From Sphingobacterium cavernae (GTDB lineage: Bacteria > Bacteroidota > Bacteroidia > Sphingobacteriales > Sphingobacteriaceae): 56,489 nucleotides of DNA. Of the stretch, positions 1 to 9,992 are shown in pieces. How positions within the stretch are numbered: the stretch's first letter is position 1; every line of letters begins with the position of its first letter. The notes beneath the pieces were generated by a model. The model was not told the DNA's origin and did not search any database. It saw only the letters and a program-made list of their open reading frames with translations. The stretch is from the NCBI RefSeq assembly GCF_008520265.1, contig NZ_VIQM01000030.1, forward strand, positions 1 to 56,489. The letters run 5' to 3'. A program made the position numbers and the translations under genes.

Positions 1-119
1 GCTTTATACTCCCGACGGAACGTCTTCTCCACGATATAGTTCTGTGACGTGGTGGGAGTTTGAGCATAACTATAGACACAAAAACTCAAAAAATGTATTA
101 AGGTTAGTAATTTTCTCAT
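1..119 (-). CDS. RHS/YD-repeat protein, N-terminal fragment (runs off window)
   Basis: An open frame starts with ATG at 119-117 and runs off the left edge, giving 39 codons. It begins with a signal peptide (MRKLLTLIHFLSFCVYSYAQ), followed by a segment containing QNYIVEKTFRREYK. Bacteroidota YD-repeat/RHS proteins commonly open this way, with a DUF6443-type N-terminus (QNYI.. before a QYFDGLGRP motif). The latter motif would lie outside the window. It is preceded on the same strand by another YD-type protein whose stop lies 11 bases upstream, so the two are probably one operon. The family call rests on very few residues. Confidence 0.6.
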   Translation of the reverse strand, partial: MRKLLTLIHFLSFCVYSYAQTPTTSQNYIVEKTFRREYK

Positions 120-130
120 AATATTATAGT

Positions 131-3100
131 TTAATTACATGGACCAATCCAATTAACATTTACATTAATAAATGACTGATCATTACCATTATACCCATTT
201 CTTAAACCAATATAATTATTAGTTCCTCCGACACATAAATAGAATGTAATTCTTCCCTGGGGATCAGGTGTATAATCATGCTCAAATGAATTTAATGGTT
301 CAATTTTATTCTGCAAAGTATTACAATCAGTATACCTTACATATAGGGTATTTATAAGAGAAATAGGTACTATTAGTTCTACTTTTTTGCAGTTTTCTTG
401 TACACAAGACCCATTAATATTAGCAAACGCTTGCCCATTAATTATTATATCCATATTAGCTTTTTCATCAGCATCGTATTGAGAAATGAAAGATTTGTAT
501 TTGCCTGCTGCTACAGTATAATTAACAATACTGCCACGATATCCTGAAGGACAAACTTGTTTTGTAAAACTACGACTTTTAGAAACATTGCTGTATGTAA
601 TTATTGGATGAGCAGATTCACAATCAATTATTTGATTTTTATAATTATAACAAAATGTTTTAAGTATATTTCCTTCATAATCCAATATTGCAAATAATCT
701 CCCAAAGCTATCATATTTGTAGTATTCAGTAACACCTCTTGCATTCGTTTTACTAGACAATCCCAAAAGAGGTTTATACGTAAGACTAGTTATTTCTGCA
801 TGAGGCAAAGAAAATCTCAGTAGCTTAGCTAGTTTATCGATCTCGGCGTCAATTAAATAAGAACTTTTTGACAAATTATTTAATTCATCAATTGCAAATT
901 CACCAACAATAGAAACTAATTCTTGATACGAGGAATTTTTAATAATAAGCACAGGATATTTACCACTATATCCCCAAATAGTTATTTGTTGTGGATTGTA
1001 ATTATTTTTATACACTACATTATTTCCATAATGATCATACTTAATAAAGGATTCTTCTGATGCCAACTGGTTATTTTTAAAATGTTCAATCTTTGAAATA
1101 TTATACCATCCAAATATATTATTCTTAAGAAATTCATTTTGAACTCTTTGAAACGAACTATTTTTTCTAGTAGTACTTATTATGGGATATTTAATAAATC
1201 GATTTAAAAACATATCACTATAAATTCCTGATGGATCAAGATTTTCGTTAATTAAATCCCAACTATATTTGAAAGAATTTATTGTAGTATCTCCTTTACT
1301 GTCAATAAATTCATTTTTGGAGACATACTTTCCAAAATGATTATTGTAATAGTACTTTTTATTAGTTACAATATTTGTAGAAGTATTTTTTATTAATAAT
1401 TCCTCTTCTTGATACTTTAATCTAAACCATTTTGGACGTTGCGACTGCATCTTAATGAGTCCTGGATAAAAGTTAATACACGCTACCATATTACCATTAA
1501 TGATCTCATTAGAATAATAAGGGCTTAAAAGTTCGTATTTAAAAATTGGAATAGAAGGTATATACATCGTTTCATAGACATACTTTTCTCTTTTTACAAT
1601 ATCATTTAAATCGAGACTACCATTATAATATTCTTTCTCTATTAACTGAGGCTTTAATATGTAACCATTAAGGGCGTCTGTTTCAGTATCTATATTTGGT
1701 TCACTATAACGTTCAATAGTAGTCTGGACCTTCTCTTGATATTGTTCTTTTATTATTATTTCTTTATAATAGAAGTTTGAAGGAAGAAATTGATTTTGCA
1801 TTCTATTTTCAGAATTAAAATTAAAACAATTTACACTTTGCCATAGTAATGTATTTACAGGATTATTATTAATAATAACATCTGAATGACGATTAATATT
1901 ACCAAATAAATTTTTATATATAAAACTAGTTGTTTTTTGTAAAGTATTGTCTGAATCTATTAATTCGACTTTATTAACGCGTATGCCTGGTGAGTACTTA
2001 TTGTTTTCAACATTGAGTGAGTAATCAATACTCATACTTCCACCTGTTGGATAAGTTATTTTGTTCAAAGAATTAACTTTTGCCCCATTGATATTTGGCT
2101 CTCTATTTGCATTGTAATAGCTTACACTAACATGGCCAAGTGCTTCACCTAAGTTTCCCTGCTCTAATTTTAAAAGGGTAGTATTATTTGCAAAGTTATA
2201 ATAATTGAATAAGTCTTTATTTAATGTGTTAGTAAACGGGGAACTATCCAACTCATTGTATTGTAATTGGTATTTGTACTCTAGATTTGAATCTATTGAT
2301 TTAAAGTTTACTTCGTATAGTAAAAGCCTTTTATCTCCCTTGGCAATTTTGTATTTTAATTCTATTTTCTTGATCAACTCATTGTCTCTGTTGTATATTT
2401 CAATGTAGTCTAATTTCCTCCGCCAATCAACTGCATTTAGATTATCAGAATATTTAAATATTATAGTTTGATCATCCGATTGAATTTTATCAATTAAAAG
2501 ATTTCCATTGTTAATTTGAGAATATACGTTTTGGAAATTATCTTTATCATTTAAACAAACGTCAGCTCCATTTGATTGTTCAGGTAAAACCTTTATTCTA
2601 TATAGAAAACTATGCGTAGCGTTTAAAAAACTTGAGTTGTATTTAGAGTATTCAAACTTAATTCTATTATTTTTATTAGTTTTAATTTCATTCAATTTCC
2701 ATGAAGTTTTATTAGTAGAGCTGAATGCACTGCTTGAATATTCATTTTCTTTAAAAAGATATGTTGAACCTATATCATCATAAACAGTGAAACTTTCTAA
2801 TTTATTAGAGCTATATGAAAAATCTAAAGCTTCAGAATTATCATTCTTAAATACTTTATTATTATCAAAGTATAGACCCCCTGAAAAGTTTAAAAAACTA
2901 TAAGAATAATTATCTGGGTTAAGATCAGAAGAACCTGAAGATATAGACTGTAGTTTAGCTTGATTATTAAAAGTATAAACACTTCCATTACCAGGAATAA
3001 GTTCTTCTAAATTATAAATGGAGGAAAGATATGTATGATGATTATCACTATATTTTTCATCAGCCATATTATTAATACTTCTATATATCCCTCCTCCAGC

Positions 3101-3385
3101 ATTTAAAGACCATCCTAACCCTACTGAACCGGATAAATCGTTGACTTTGATTCCTCCTGTATGGTAATTAAGTTCGATAGGCAATTTTATGTCATCAATA
3201 ATTATTTCGTGGATTGGAATTTTTATATTCATTGTACCTGTAGCTGATACTGCAGGAGTAATGTAATAGTTAATAAATTTTGAAGCCTCGGGTGTAGGAG
3301 CAATAGTAATAGGTTTTTGTATCATATCTTGCCCACACAAAACTTTAAAGAAGATGAAAGTTAGTAATAAGATATTTTTTTTCAC
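131..3385 (-). CDS. Large secreted YD-repeat/RHS-like protein with DUF5977-type C-terminus
   Basis: 1084 residues with an N-terminal signal peptide (MKKNILLLTFIFFKVLCGQ). The segment around residues 20-110 (PITIAPTPEASKF, then GLGWSLNAGGGIYR) matches the usual start of Bacteroidota RHS-like proteins. YD-like pieces appear near residue 900 (GVTEYYKYDSFGRL, LDYEGNILKTFCYNY). The last about 150 residues (SFTKQVCPSGYRGS, then YTVAAGKY) resemble DUF5977. No RHS core with hyper-variable toxin tip is seen, so it is probably a surface or secreted structural partner of the gene that follows it. It lies upstream of, and close to, the truncated RHS frame at 1-119. Family identity is confident; function is unknown. 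Confidence 0.8.
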   Translation of the reverse strand: MKKNILLLTFIFFKVLCGQDMIQKPITIAPTPEASKFINYYITPAVSATGTMNIKIPIHEIIIDDIKLPIELNYHTGGIKVNDLSGSVGLGWSLNAGGGIYRSINNMADEKYSDNHHTYLSSIYNLEELIPGNGSVYTFNNQAKLQSISSGSSDLNPDNYSYSFLNFSGGLYFDNNKVFKNDNSEALDFSYSSNKLESFTVYDDIGSTYLFKENEYSSSAFSSTNKTSWKLNEIKTNKNNRIKFEYSKYNSSFLNATHSFLYRIKVLPEQSNGADVCLNDKDNFQNVYSQINNGNLLIDKIQSDDQTIIFKYSDNLNAVDWRRKLDYIEIYNRDNELIKKIELKYKIAKGDKRLLLYEVNFKSIDSNLEYKYQLQYNELDSSPFTNTLNKDLFNYYNFANNTTLLKLEQGNLGEALGHVSVSYYNANREPNINGAKVNSLNKITYPTGGSMSIDYSLNVENNKYSPGIRVNKVELIDSDNTLQKTTSFIYKNLFGNINRHSDVIINNNPVNTLLWQSVNCFNFNSENRMQNQFLPSNFYYKEIIIKEQYQEKVQTTIERYSEPNIDTETDALNGYILKPQLIEKEYYNGSLDLNDIVKREKYVYETMYIPSIPIFKYELLSPYYSNEIINGNMVACINFYPGLIKMQSQRPKWFRLKYQEEELLIKNTSTNIVTNKKYYYNNHFGKYVSKNEFIDSKGDTTINSFKYSWDLINENLDPSGIYSDMFLNRFIKYPIISTTRKNSSFQRVQNEFLKNNIFGWYNISKIEHFKNNQLASEESFIKYDHYGNNVVYKNNYNPQQITIWGYSGKYPVLIIKNSSYQELVSIVGEFAIDELNNLSKSSYLIDAEIDKLAKLLRFSLPHAEITSLTYKPLLGLSSKTNARGVTEYYKYDSFGRLFAILDYEGNILKTFCYNYKNQIIDCESAHPIITYSNVSKSRSFTKQVCPSGYRGSIVNYTVAAGKYKSFISQYDADEKANMDIIINGQAFANINGSCVQENCKKVELIVPISLINTLYVRYTDCNTLQNKIEPLNSFEHDYTPDPQGRITFYLCVGGTNNYIGLRNGYNGNDQSFINVNVNWIGPCN

Positions 3386-3460
3386 ATTAGGATATTTAAG
3401 TTATATGATATTTTTTTTGATTAATTTTACATTAACACTTAAAATTGACGTATGCCTCTG

Positions 3461-3492
3461 TGTAGCCTTACCCTTTTGTAGCCTTACCCTTT
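3461..3492. repeat. Tandem 16-bp duplication at the IS end
   Basis: TGTAGCCTTACCCTTT occurs twice without a gap, at 3461-3476 and 3477-3492. The second copy continues into the left inverted repeat of the IS3 element, so the terminal sequence of the IS is duplicated here. Confidence 0.8.
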
Positions 3493-3523
3493 TTCAAACA
3501 GTGAATAAATGTAAAAATACGCA

Positions 3524-4258
3524 TTAAGACACCAAAGCGTCATTCGCGTATAGCCACGGACTTAATCCATTTAGAGCTTTGTGTGGATGATTACTGTTAT
3601 AATCAATTTGACACTCATAAGCCACGGCATTGACCTGATTAATGGATTCAAATAAATAAGCATCTAAAAAATCTTCTCTAAATGTTCGGTTGAAACGTTC
3701 AATATATGCATTTTGCGCAGGCTTTCTGGGTTGGATATACTGTATTTCTATCTGGTGATCATTACAAAAATCTTTAAAAACTTTAGCAATAAATTCTGGA
3801 CCATTATCTGTTCTGATGCGCTTTGGTTTTGTTCTGTGTAACAATACTTCTTGTATTTTTTGCACCAACCTTGTGGCAGGAATAGAATAATAAGCTTCGT
3901 TTAGTAACGATTCTCGATTATAATCATCGATAATATTAATGACGCGAAATCTTCGTCCATTCGCCAGAGAATCACTCATGAAGTCAATTGACCATGTATC
4001 ATTAATTGTCCCAGGAACAAATAGCTTCTCTTTAATCCTTGCCGGTAGACGTCGTTTACGCTTCACTCGAAGCTTTAAATTAATATTCCGATATACACGA
4101 AGTACTCTTTTTCGATTCCACACAAGACCTTCCATTCGGATCTTGCCAAAATAAGTTTCAAATCCTCGTGTAGGATATTTTGTGGAGAGATCCATAAGTT
4201 TATCAATAATGATTTGGTCATCTTTTTTATGGGCATAGTAATACATACTACGGCTCAT
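3524..4258 (-). CDS. IS3-family transposase OrfB (DDE catalytic subunit)
   Basis: 244 residues from the first ATG. The rve integrase core shows the DDE triad: D in WSIDFMSD, D in RTDNGPEF, and E in YIERFNRTFREDF. The C-terminal NSNHPHKALNGLSP is typical of the family. The same frame is open upstream to the end of orfA (residues ALRLCERTELVEGAIEAEG then RACKIVCMSRSMYY), which fits a fused OrfAB made by -1 frameshifting; 4258 would then be only an internal Met. The catalytic residues are intact, so the element may still be active. Confidence 0.9.
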   Translation of the reverse strand: MSRSMYYYAHKKDDQIIIDKLMDLSTKYPTRGFETYFGKIRMEGLVWNRKRVLRVYRNINLKLRVKRKRRLPARIKEKLFVPGTINDTWSIDFMSDSLANGRRFRVINIIDDYNRESLLNEAYYSIPATRLVQKIQEVLLHRTKPKRIRTDNGPEFIAKVFKDFCNDHQIEIQYIQPRKPAQNAYIERFNRTFREDFLDAYLFESINQVNAVAYECQIDYNSNHPHKALNGLSPWLYANDALVS

Positions 4259-4341
4259 ACAAACAATTTTACAAGCTCTATGAATACTGATTCCTTCCGC
4301 TTCAATGGCCCCCTCTACCAGTTCTGTACGTTCACAGAGCC

Positions 4342-4608
4342 TTAAAGCTTTTTTTCAATCATGTCTTTCAAAATACGATGATCTAAACTCAAATCGGCAA
4401 ACATCCGCTTCAACCGGCTATTTTCTTCTTGTAATGCCTTGAGTTCTTTCAGATGCTGAGCATCCATACCACCATACTTTTGCTTCCATTGATAGAAAGT
4501 GGAGGCTGTAATACCATGCTTGCGACAGATGCCGCGTGTCGACTTACCTGATTCATATTCCTTTAGAATATTGGCAATCTGATGTTCTGAAAATTTGCTC
4601 TTCTTCAT
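4342..4608 (-). CDS. IS3-family transposase OrfA (HTH subunit)
   Basis: 88 residues from the ATG at 4608; a TTG four codons upstream is also possible. The N-terminal helix-turn-helix (FSEHQIANILKEYESGKS, then ICRKHGITASTFYQWKQKYGG) is of the HTH_Tnp_1 type. It is followed by a leucine-zipper-like coiled coil (LKELKALQEENSRLKRMFADL) that lets OrfA and OrfAB multimerise. It ends IEKKL-stop inside the slippery sequence used to make OrfAB. Confidence 0.9.
   Translation of the reverse strand: MKKSKFSEHQIANILKEYESGKSTRGICRKHGITASTFYQWKQKYGGMDAQHLKELKALQEENSRLKRMFADLSLDHRILKDMIEKKL
4348..4355 (-). other. Programmed -1 frameshift site of IS3 orfA/orfB
   Basis: On the minus strand orfA ends GAA AAA AAG CTT TAA. 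The A AAA AAG heptamer allows a -1 slip into the frame GCT TTA AGG CTC, which is open into orfB. This is the standard expression control of IS3-type elements. Confidence 0.75.
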
Positions 4609-4667
4609 AATGTTTAACAAACTAATTTAACATTTTTAATTGGTCTGAAAAACAGGGAAGTCTACCA

Positions 4668-5640
4668 TAAAGGTAAAATAAAAAATCGATTTTCACAAAC
4701 AATTAAGTCAGGGGCGAAAGAAACTCATTATAGAAAGTGGAGAGGCATCAAAGCTTCGGGAAAACTGGAGCATAAACCGGGTGAAAAACTTTTCGTAAAC
4801 TTTAAGGAAAGAAGCTTTACAATAGGCTATTCAAATGGGCGCGAACAAGTTATTTTTCCAGAAGTGCATACATTTGTACTACCGGAAGCTTCTCAAATTG
4901 TGTTTGATCGAAAAGTCGTACATCCAAATACTAAATTTACAGTTATTGGATATGAATTTGAATATTTTAAATCGGAAAGTCACTTTTTAGGTTCGCATAA
5001 ACTGCACAATTATTCTAAATACTTTAATACCTATACATTTGAAGTTAAAGATATTCCTGATGGTAATTATCCTTATAGATATCAATCGGAAGTAAATGAA
5101 ATTCAAACACCTAGAACAATAGAAGTTAGGGAATTAAATGTTGACAAAGCCGATAAAACTGATTATTATATTGGAGAAAGAATAATATTAAATGGTAATT
5201 TCATCAAAGATGAAAAATATTTTGTGGGATTCAATGACAGTCACCTTTATCAATCATTTGTATGCACAATGAAAGGAGAGCTCTTCGCTGAGAATTTATC
5301 GTTGGGCAAAGTAAACAAAACATTGAGAATTGGCTATGAAGCAAATACTACTGTATATTTTCCGCTTAATTTTGATATTTTGAACTTAGGGTATACCATA
5401 GAAAATTTCTCTCCAAAGAAAGGTTATCGCGGACAACTGATAACCATAAAGGTAAAGGGATTCATCATGCAATAAACATAAAATTCGGTTCCTCGACCGT
5501 TGAATACATCATATAGCGCAATAAAAATGAAATTAAATTTATAGTACCTAATAGTGTCGAAAAAAACGGAAATGTCAAAATAGGTATTAACATAGGTCAT
5601 GAATATTTAGAATTTACCGATAATTTTGAAGTGCTTTAAA
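4668..5640 (+). pseudogene. Remnant of a TIG/IPT-like repeat surface protein
   Basis: The plus-strand frame is open from the IS end (4669) through a GTG at 4864 to a stop at 5473-5475, with no start of its own, so the 5' part is missing. The product has repeats of an Ig-like (IPT/TIG) kind: FSPKKGYRGQLITIKVKGF resembles the start of a TIG repeat (SP..G..G..V.I.G). After 5475 the repeat continues in another frame (INIKFGSSTVEYII, a stop, then IKFIVPNSVEKNGNVKIGI and HEYLEFTDNFEVL, ending about 5640). Lesions are therefore a 5' truncation by the IS, a frameshift near 5465-5472 and a nonsense codon near 5500. The family call is from pattern only. Confidence 0.65.
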
Positions 5641-5779
5641 CTATTTTGCTTGACTTATTAACCTCGTCAATAATTAAAGTAAAGCTTTATTTCTTATTAG
5701 ATTGAATTCTTCGGCAAGCTCTCTATTCTATCCAAATCCTCAATAAAGTAGTTCGAGAATTGTTTGGCGCTGGGTACTA

Positions 5780-5809
5780 ATCCTTCTCAAATGAGAAGGA
5801 TTTTTTTTT
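5780..5809 (+). terminator. Rho-independent terminator
   Basis: ATCCTTCTC (5780-5788), loop AAAT, GAGAAGGAT (5793-5801), then a run of nine T. It lies downstream of the TIG-like remnant. The stretch 5641-5779 holds no gene; on the minus strand it encodes only a 26-codon tail (VPSAKQFSNYFIEDLDRIES..) that I could not place. Confidence 0.8.
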
Positions 5810-5879
5810 AACAAATAAATTGTTAAATAAAATCACTAAGATTAAGATGAATTCTTTACAGACCATCCTCATAAGTTGT

Positions 5880-6640
5880 GTTTATGCAAAAATATTGACT
5901 AATCAATATAAGAAAAATTTGGTATCTTCTGCACCTCTAAACTGAGCTCTGAACGATTTAATTTTCGCATTAAAAGACTCCTCAGAAGCATTTGTTGACT
6001 TATTGATAAAGTAATTTAAGAAAGATCTTTAAATAATTGATATTATATTGACAATAGTTTTGAAGGATTTAAATCCAGCCAATTAAACATTTTTATACCA
6101 ATGCGCTAGCTTCGTGTGAGCAATATGGATTGATTTTAAAGTGCTGAATATATTCCTTAATCTTTGTACTAAGCGATAGGCTATTTTTATATCTGGATAT
6201 TCATTAAAAAACATTCATCCTATTTCCTTTTGGCTTTCAATCTAATTATTAGGTGATTTTTAAAGTAAATATCTACTTTAAAAAAGTAATAGCTTTCGAG
6301 TATCACCATTTTTAAACTCTTCTAGTTTAAAGCGGTTACTCTTTAATTTAGATTAGTTGATTTGATTATTTTCTAAGTCTATAGTTTCCGATATATGTTT
6401 TTTATGGATTTCTTGAAAAGCTTCTATCGCTAATCTTTGCACATGAAAACGATTCGTAACTTGTATCACCCCTAGAAAACATTTACCTGCGATAGTTTTC
6501 ATTGAATTAGCCATATCTAGAGTAATTTCCTTTAACCTTAAGTCATTCCCTACGAGGTAATAAACCCAGTAAGATCAGCTTTATTAATTCTAGATACTGG
6601 CTCAAAATAATCATTTTAATTTAACACACAACTTATGGGT
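5880..6640 (-). pseudogene. Degraded ISL3-type (ISAon1-like) transposase
   Basis: There is no long ORF, but minus-strand pieces in consistent order recall Bacteroidota ISL3/ISAon1-type transposases: MDEDGRIPPISC near 6650, LKEITLDMANSMKTIAG near 6520, VTNRFHVQRLAIEAFQEIHK near 6450, and the C-terminal NYFINKSTNASEESFNAKIK then SFRAQFRGAEDTKFFLY near 5940-6010. The pieces are separated by stops and frameshifts, so this is a dead copy. Flanking 6641-6816 contains only AT-rich sequence that should include the promoter of the glucosidase gene. Confidence 0.75.
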
Positions 6641-6816
6641 GGGATTCTTCCATCTTCATCCATATAAATACAAATACTAATATGTCACTTAAACCAAGCA
6701 TAAAAATATAAAATAACAAAATTTTAAGTGTAATATTTTTCTTTTAAAATAAATTAACCTATTTTAGCGAGTTAAATAAACTATAATTTTAATATAAATT
6801 AACCATTTGTAATTTA

Positions 6817-9014
6817 ATGAGATTAAATCACCTAAAACCAGTATGCTTTTTGTTTGTGTCTTTTTTATTTATTCATAACGTAAATGCACAAGAACTATAC
6901 AAAAATGCTAAAGCTCCTGTTCAAAAACGTGTAGATGATCTATTGAAACGTATGACGCTCAAAGAGAAAATCATGCAACTAAATCAGTATACCGAAGGAG
7001 ACAACGACAACCCAAATAATATTGAAAAATCTGTGAACGAGCTCTCACCAGAAATAGGTTCTTTGATTTTTTCAAGTTCAGATCCTGTATTTAGAAATAA
7101 AATACAGAAAAAAGCAGTGCAAGAATCCAGATTAGGTATTCCAATTTTATTCGCTTTCGATGTTATCCATGGTTACAAAACCATTTATCCTATTCCACTT
7201 GGTCAAGCAGCCTCGTGGAATCTAGAATTAGCGAAAAAAGCTTCAGCGATTGCTGCGAAAGAATCAAGATTAGGTGGTATAGAATGGACATTCTCACCGA
7301 TGATTGATGTTGCTTACGATCCTCGTTGGGGTCGTGTGTCAGAAGGGTATGGTGAAGACCCTTATACAAATGCGCAATTCGGCGTAGCAACAATTTTAGA
7401 TTATCAAGGAACACAACCTTACGACAGTCTTCATGTAGCTGCTTGTTTAAAACATTATATAGGCTACAGTCGAAGTGAAGGTGGACGCGATTATGTATAT
7501 ACAGACATCTCAGACCAAGCAATCTGGGAAACATATATGCCACCCTACATTGCAACTGTCAATGCAGGAGCTGCTACAGTCATGAGTTCATTTAATGATA
7601 TTAACGGTATACCTTTGACGGCCAACGTGCACTGGTTAAAAGATGTATTACGTACACAACTCGGTTTTAGTGGATTAATTGTTTCGGACTGGTACGGTAT
7701 CGACCAATTGAAAAGTCAAGGAGTTGCAAAAGATGATAAAGAAGCCGCTTATAAAGCTTTTGCGGCAGGAACAGATGTCGATATGTAGACAATTTGTATG
7801 GCCGACATTTGGAAGACCTAATTAAAGAAAAGAAAATTACTATTGCACAAGTTGATGAGGCAGTACGTCGCATTGTGAAATTAAAATTTGAATTAGGATT
7901 ATTTGAAAAACCATTTATTAATATTCTTCCTGACGAAAAAAGATTCTTATTGCCAGAAGATATCAAGACCGTTGAAAAATATGCCGAAGAAACTATGGTT
8001 CTATTAAAGAATAAGAATCAAATTTTACCGTTAGTGAATACAAAAAAAATTGCCTTAATAGGTCCATTTGCTAAAGATAATGATCATGTAATGGGTTCTT
8101 GGAGAGCATTTGGAAAGACCAAAGATGTTACGCCATTCTATGATGGTATTCTAAAAGAGTTTGGTGATAAAGTTAAGTTTGAATACGTTCGTGGTTGTGA
8201 TTTTGAAGGTAATGACAAATCAGAATTTGATGCGGCATACCAAGCAGCAATCAGTTCAGATGTAGTTGTTTTGTATTTAGGTGAAAAATCAGGGTGGAGT
8301 GGAGAAAACGCCTCACGCTCTAACCTTGCATTACCTAGAATTCAAGAGGATTTAGTGAAACATTTGGCTACTGCTGGAAAAAAAATTGTGCTGGTATTAT
8401 CAAGTGGAAGACCCGTCGAATTAGCCCGTATCGAACCATTTGTAGATGGTATTATTGCTGTATGGCAACCTGGTACTGCTGGTAGTGCTCCATTGGCGGG
8501 AATTATTTCAGGTAGAATAAATCCTTCTGGTAAATTACCAATTACTTTCCCCTATTCTACTGGACAAATCCCAATTTACTATAATCATAGACAATCTGCA
8601 CGCGTATATCAGGGGCAGTATCAAGATGTTCAACAAGGTCCATTATACCCATTTGCACATGGCTTAAGTTATACGAAATATGAATACAGTGACATTAAAT
8701 TATCTAAAGATGTCATAAACAAAACAGACAAGCTGATCGCATCTGTAACTGTAAAAAATTCAGGTTTACGCAATGGATTAGAAACAGTACATTGGTTTAT
8801 CAGAGATCCACATGCATCTATTTCAAGACCAGTTAAAGAACTTAAATATTTTGAGAAAAAAGAAGTAAAATCAGGAGAAACAGATACGTTCACTTTTGAA
8901 ATAGACCCTATGCGCGATTTATCTTTTCCCGACTCAAAAGGAAAACGTATTTTAGAGTCTGGTGAATTCCAATTAAAGGTGGCAGACAAAGAAGTAAAAT
9001 TTGTTCTTAACTAG
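6817..9014 (+). pseudogene. bglX: Periplasmic GH3 beta-glucosidase, split by a one-base frameshift
   Basis: Two consecutive frames encode one glycoside hydrolase family 3 protein of about 730 residues. The first (6817-7788) has a signal peptide (..FIHNVNAQ), the N-terminal barrel (RLGIPILFAFDVIHGYKTI, DPRWGRVSEGYGEDPY, KHYIGY) and the nucleophile Asp in LIVSDWYGI. It ends ..GTDVDM-stop at 7788. The second frame picks up at once as VDNLYGRHLEDL from 7785 and holds the second alpha/beta domain (YLGEKSGWSGENASRS with the likely acid/base Glu) and a C-terminal fibronectin-III-like domain to 9014. One G is missing at ATG-TAG (about 7785). It would hydrolyse beta-glucosides in the periplasm; as read it is broken, unless this is a sequencing error. 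Confidence 0.85.
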
Positions 9015-9046
9015 GAAAATAATCTAAATAGAAATCCCTTTCAAAC

Positions 9047-9086
9047 GAGAATACGAAGGATTTCTATTTAAATCCTTCGTATTCTC
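9047..9086 (+). terminator. Strong hairpin terminator after the GH3 gene
   Basis: A perfect 17-bp stem (GAGAATACGAAGGATTT at 9047-9063 with 9070-9086), loop CTATTT, and a T-rich stretch further down. Confidence 0.8.
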
Positions 9087-9167
9087 CATAAAATTTATAA
9101 CATTTTTATTTTTTTAAGCTTGAATTGTATCTTTATGCTCGTAAAACACATATTGAAAACGAAATAA

Positions 9168-9986
9168 ATGCTAGATTCAATTATAACTTATTTAGAAAGC
9201 ATTAATCCGATTACCGCAGCTTTGTATGCTACGCTATTCACTTGGCTTGTTACTGCCTTAGGATCTTCATTTGTTTTCTTCTTCAAAGGTTACAATAAAA
9301 ATATAATGGACACTATGCTTGGATTTACAGGCGGTGTGATGGTTGCAGCGAGTGTTTGGAGTTTGCTAATTCCTGCCATAGATATGAGTGAAGGTACGGG
9401 GTTTACGCAAGTGATTCCATCAGTAATAGGTTTTCTTCTTGGTGCGGCGTTCTTATACAGTATTGATAAAGTTTTACCTCATTTGCACGTTAATTTCCAA
9501 AAAGTGGAAGGTGTGAAAACACCATGGCAAAAAACCACACTTATGATACTTGCAATAACCCTACATAATATTCCCGAAGGGTTGGCTGTAGGTGTACTTT
9601 TTGGAGGGGTTGCCGCGGGAATTCCTGAAGCGAGTATTGCTGGTGCTGTAGCCTTAGCTGTAGGAATAGGATTACAGAACTTCCCAGAAGGTATAGCTGT
9701 TGCGATGCCCTTGCGTAGAATGGGATTATCAAGACGTAAAAGTTTCTTTTATGGACAAGCTTCGGCAATTGTCGAACCAATTGCGGGTGTGGTAGGTGCT
9801 TTAGCCGTCACTTTCTTTTCTCCAATTCTACCATATGCATTATCCTTTGCTGCGGGTGCAATGATTTTTGTTGTTATTGAAGAAGTTATCCCTGAGTCGC
9901 AACAAAATAAAAGTTCTGATCTCGCAACAATAGGATTTATTGGAGGTTTTATTGTGATGATGACATTGGATGTTGCCTTAGGTTAG
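9168..9986 (+). CDS. ZIP-family divalent metal (zinc) transporter
   Basis: 272 residues with about eight membrane segments, the usual size for ZupT/GufA-type ZIP permeases. The metal-binding helices are clear: HNIPEGLAVGVLFGG in the fourth segment and QNFPEGIAVAMPLRR in the fifth, with EPIAGVVGAL and VIEEVIPES in later segments. A His-containing loop (VLPHLHVNFQ) sits between segments three and four. It imports Zn2+ or related metals across the inner membrane. It lies three bases upstream of a GNAT gene in the same direction and may be co-transcribed with it. The substrate is inferred from the family. Confidence 0.9.
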   Translation: MLDSIITYLESINPITAALYATLFTWLVTALGSSFVFFFKGYNKNIMDTMLGFTGGVMVAASVWSLLIPAIDMSEGTGFTQVIPSVIGFLLGAAFLYSIDKVLPHLHVNFQKVEGVKTPWQKTTLMILAITLHNIPEGLAVGVLFGGVAAGIPEASIAGAVALAVGIGLQNFPEGIAVAMPLRRMGLSRRKSFFYGQASAIVEPIAGVVGALAVTFFSPILPYALSFAAGAMIFVVIEEVIPESQQNKSSDLATIGFIGGFIVMMTLDVALG

Positions 9987-9992
9987 AATGTG

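Larger units (their letters stand above)
3477..4667 (-). mobile_element. IS3-family insertion sequence (IS407-like arrangement)
   Basis: The element holds orfA and orfB with a slippery A7G stretch between them. The left end (TGTAGCCTTACCCTTTTTCA from 3477) and the reverse complement of the right end (TGGTAGACTTCCCTGTTTTT from 4667) form an imperfect inverted repeat beginning TG. No clear short target duplication is seen: TAAA follows the right end but not the left. The reading frame of the TIG-like gene is open right up to 4668, so the element interrupts or replaced its 5' part. The left limit is ambiguous (3461 or 3477) because of the terminal duplication. Confidence 0.8.

Noticed and set aside
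131..3385. RHS toxin with immunity gene
   Set aside because: No RHS core (PxxxxDPxG) and no variable toxin tip; the C-terminus is a DUF5977-like domain.
5641..5779. Minus-strand 26-codon tail VPSAKQFSNYFIEDLDRIES
   Set aside because: Looks like the end of some protein but has no upstream part; too short to call a gene.
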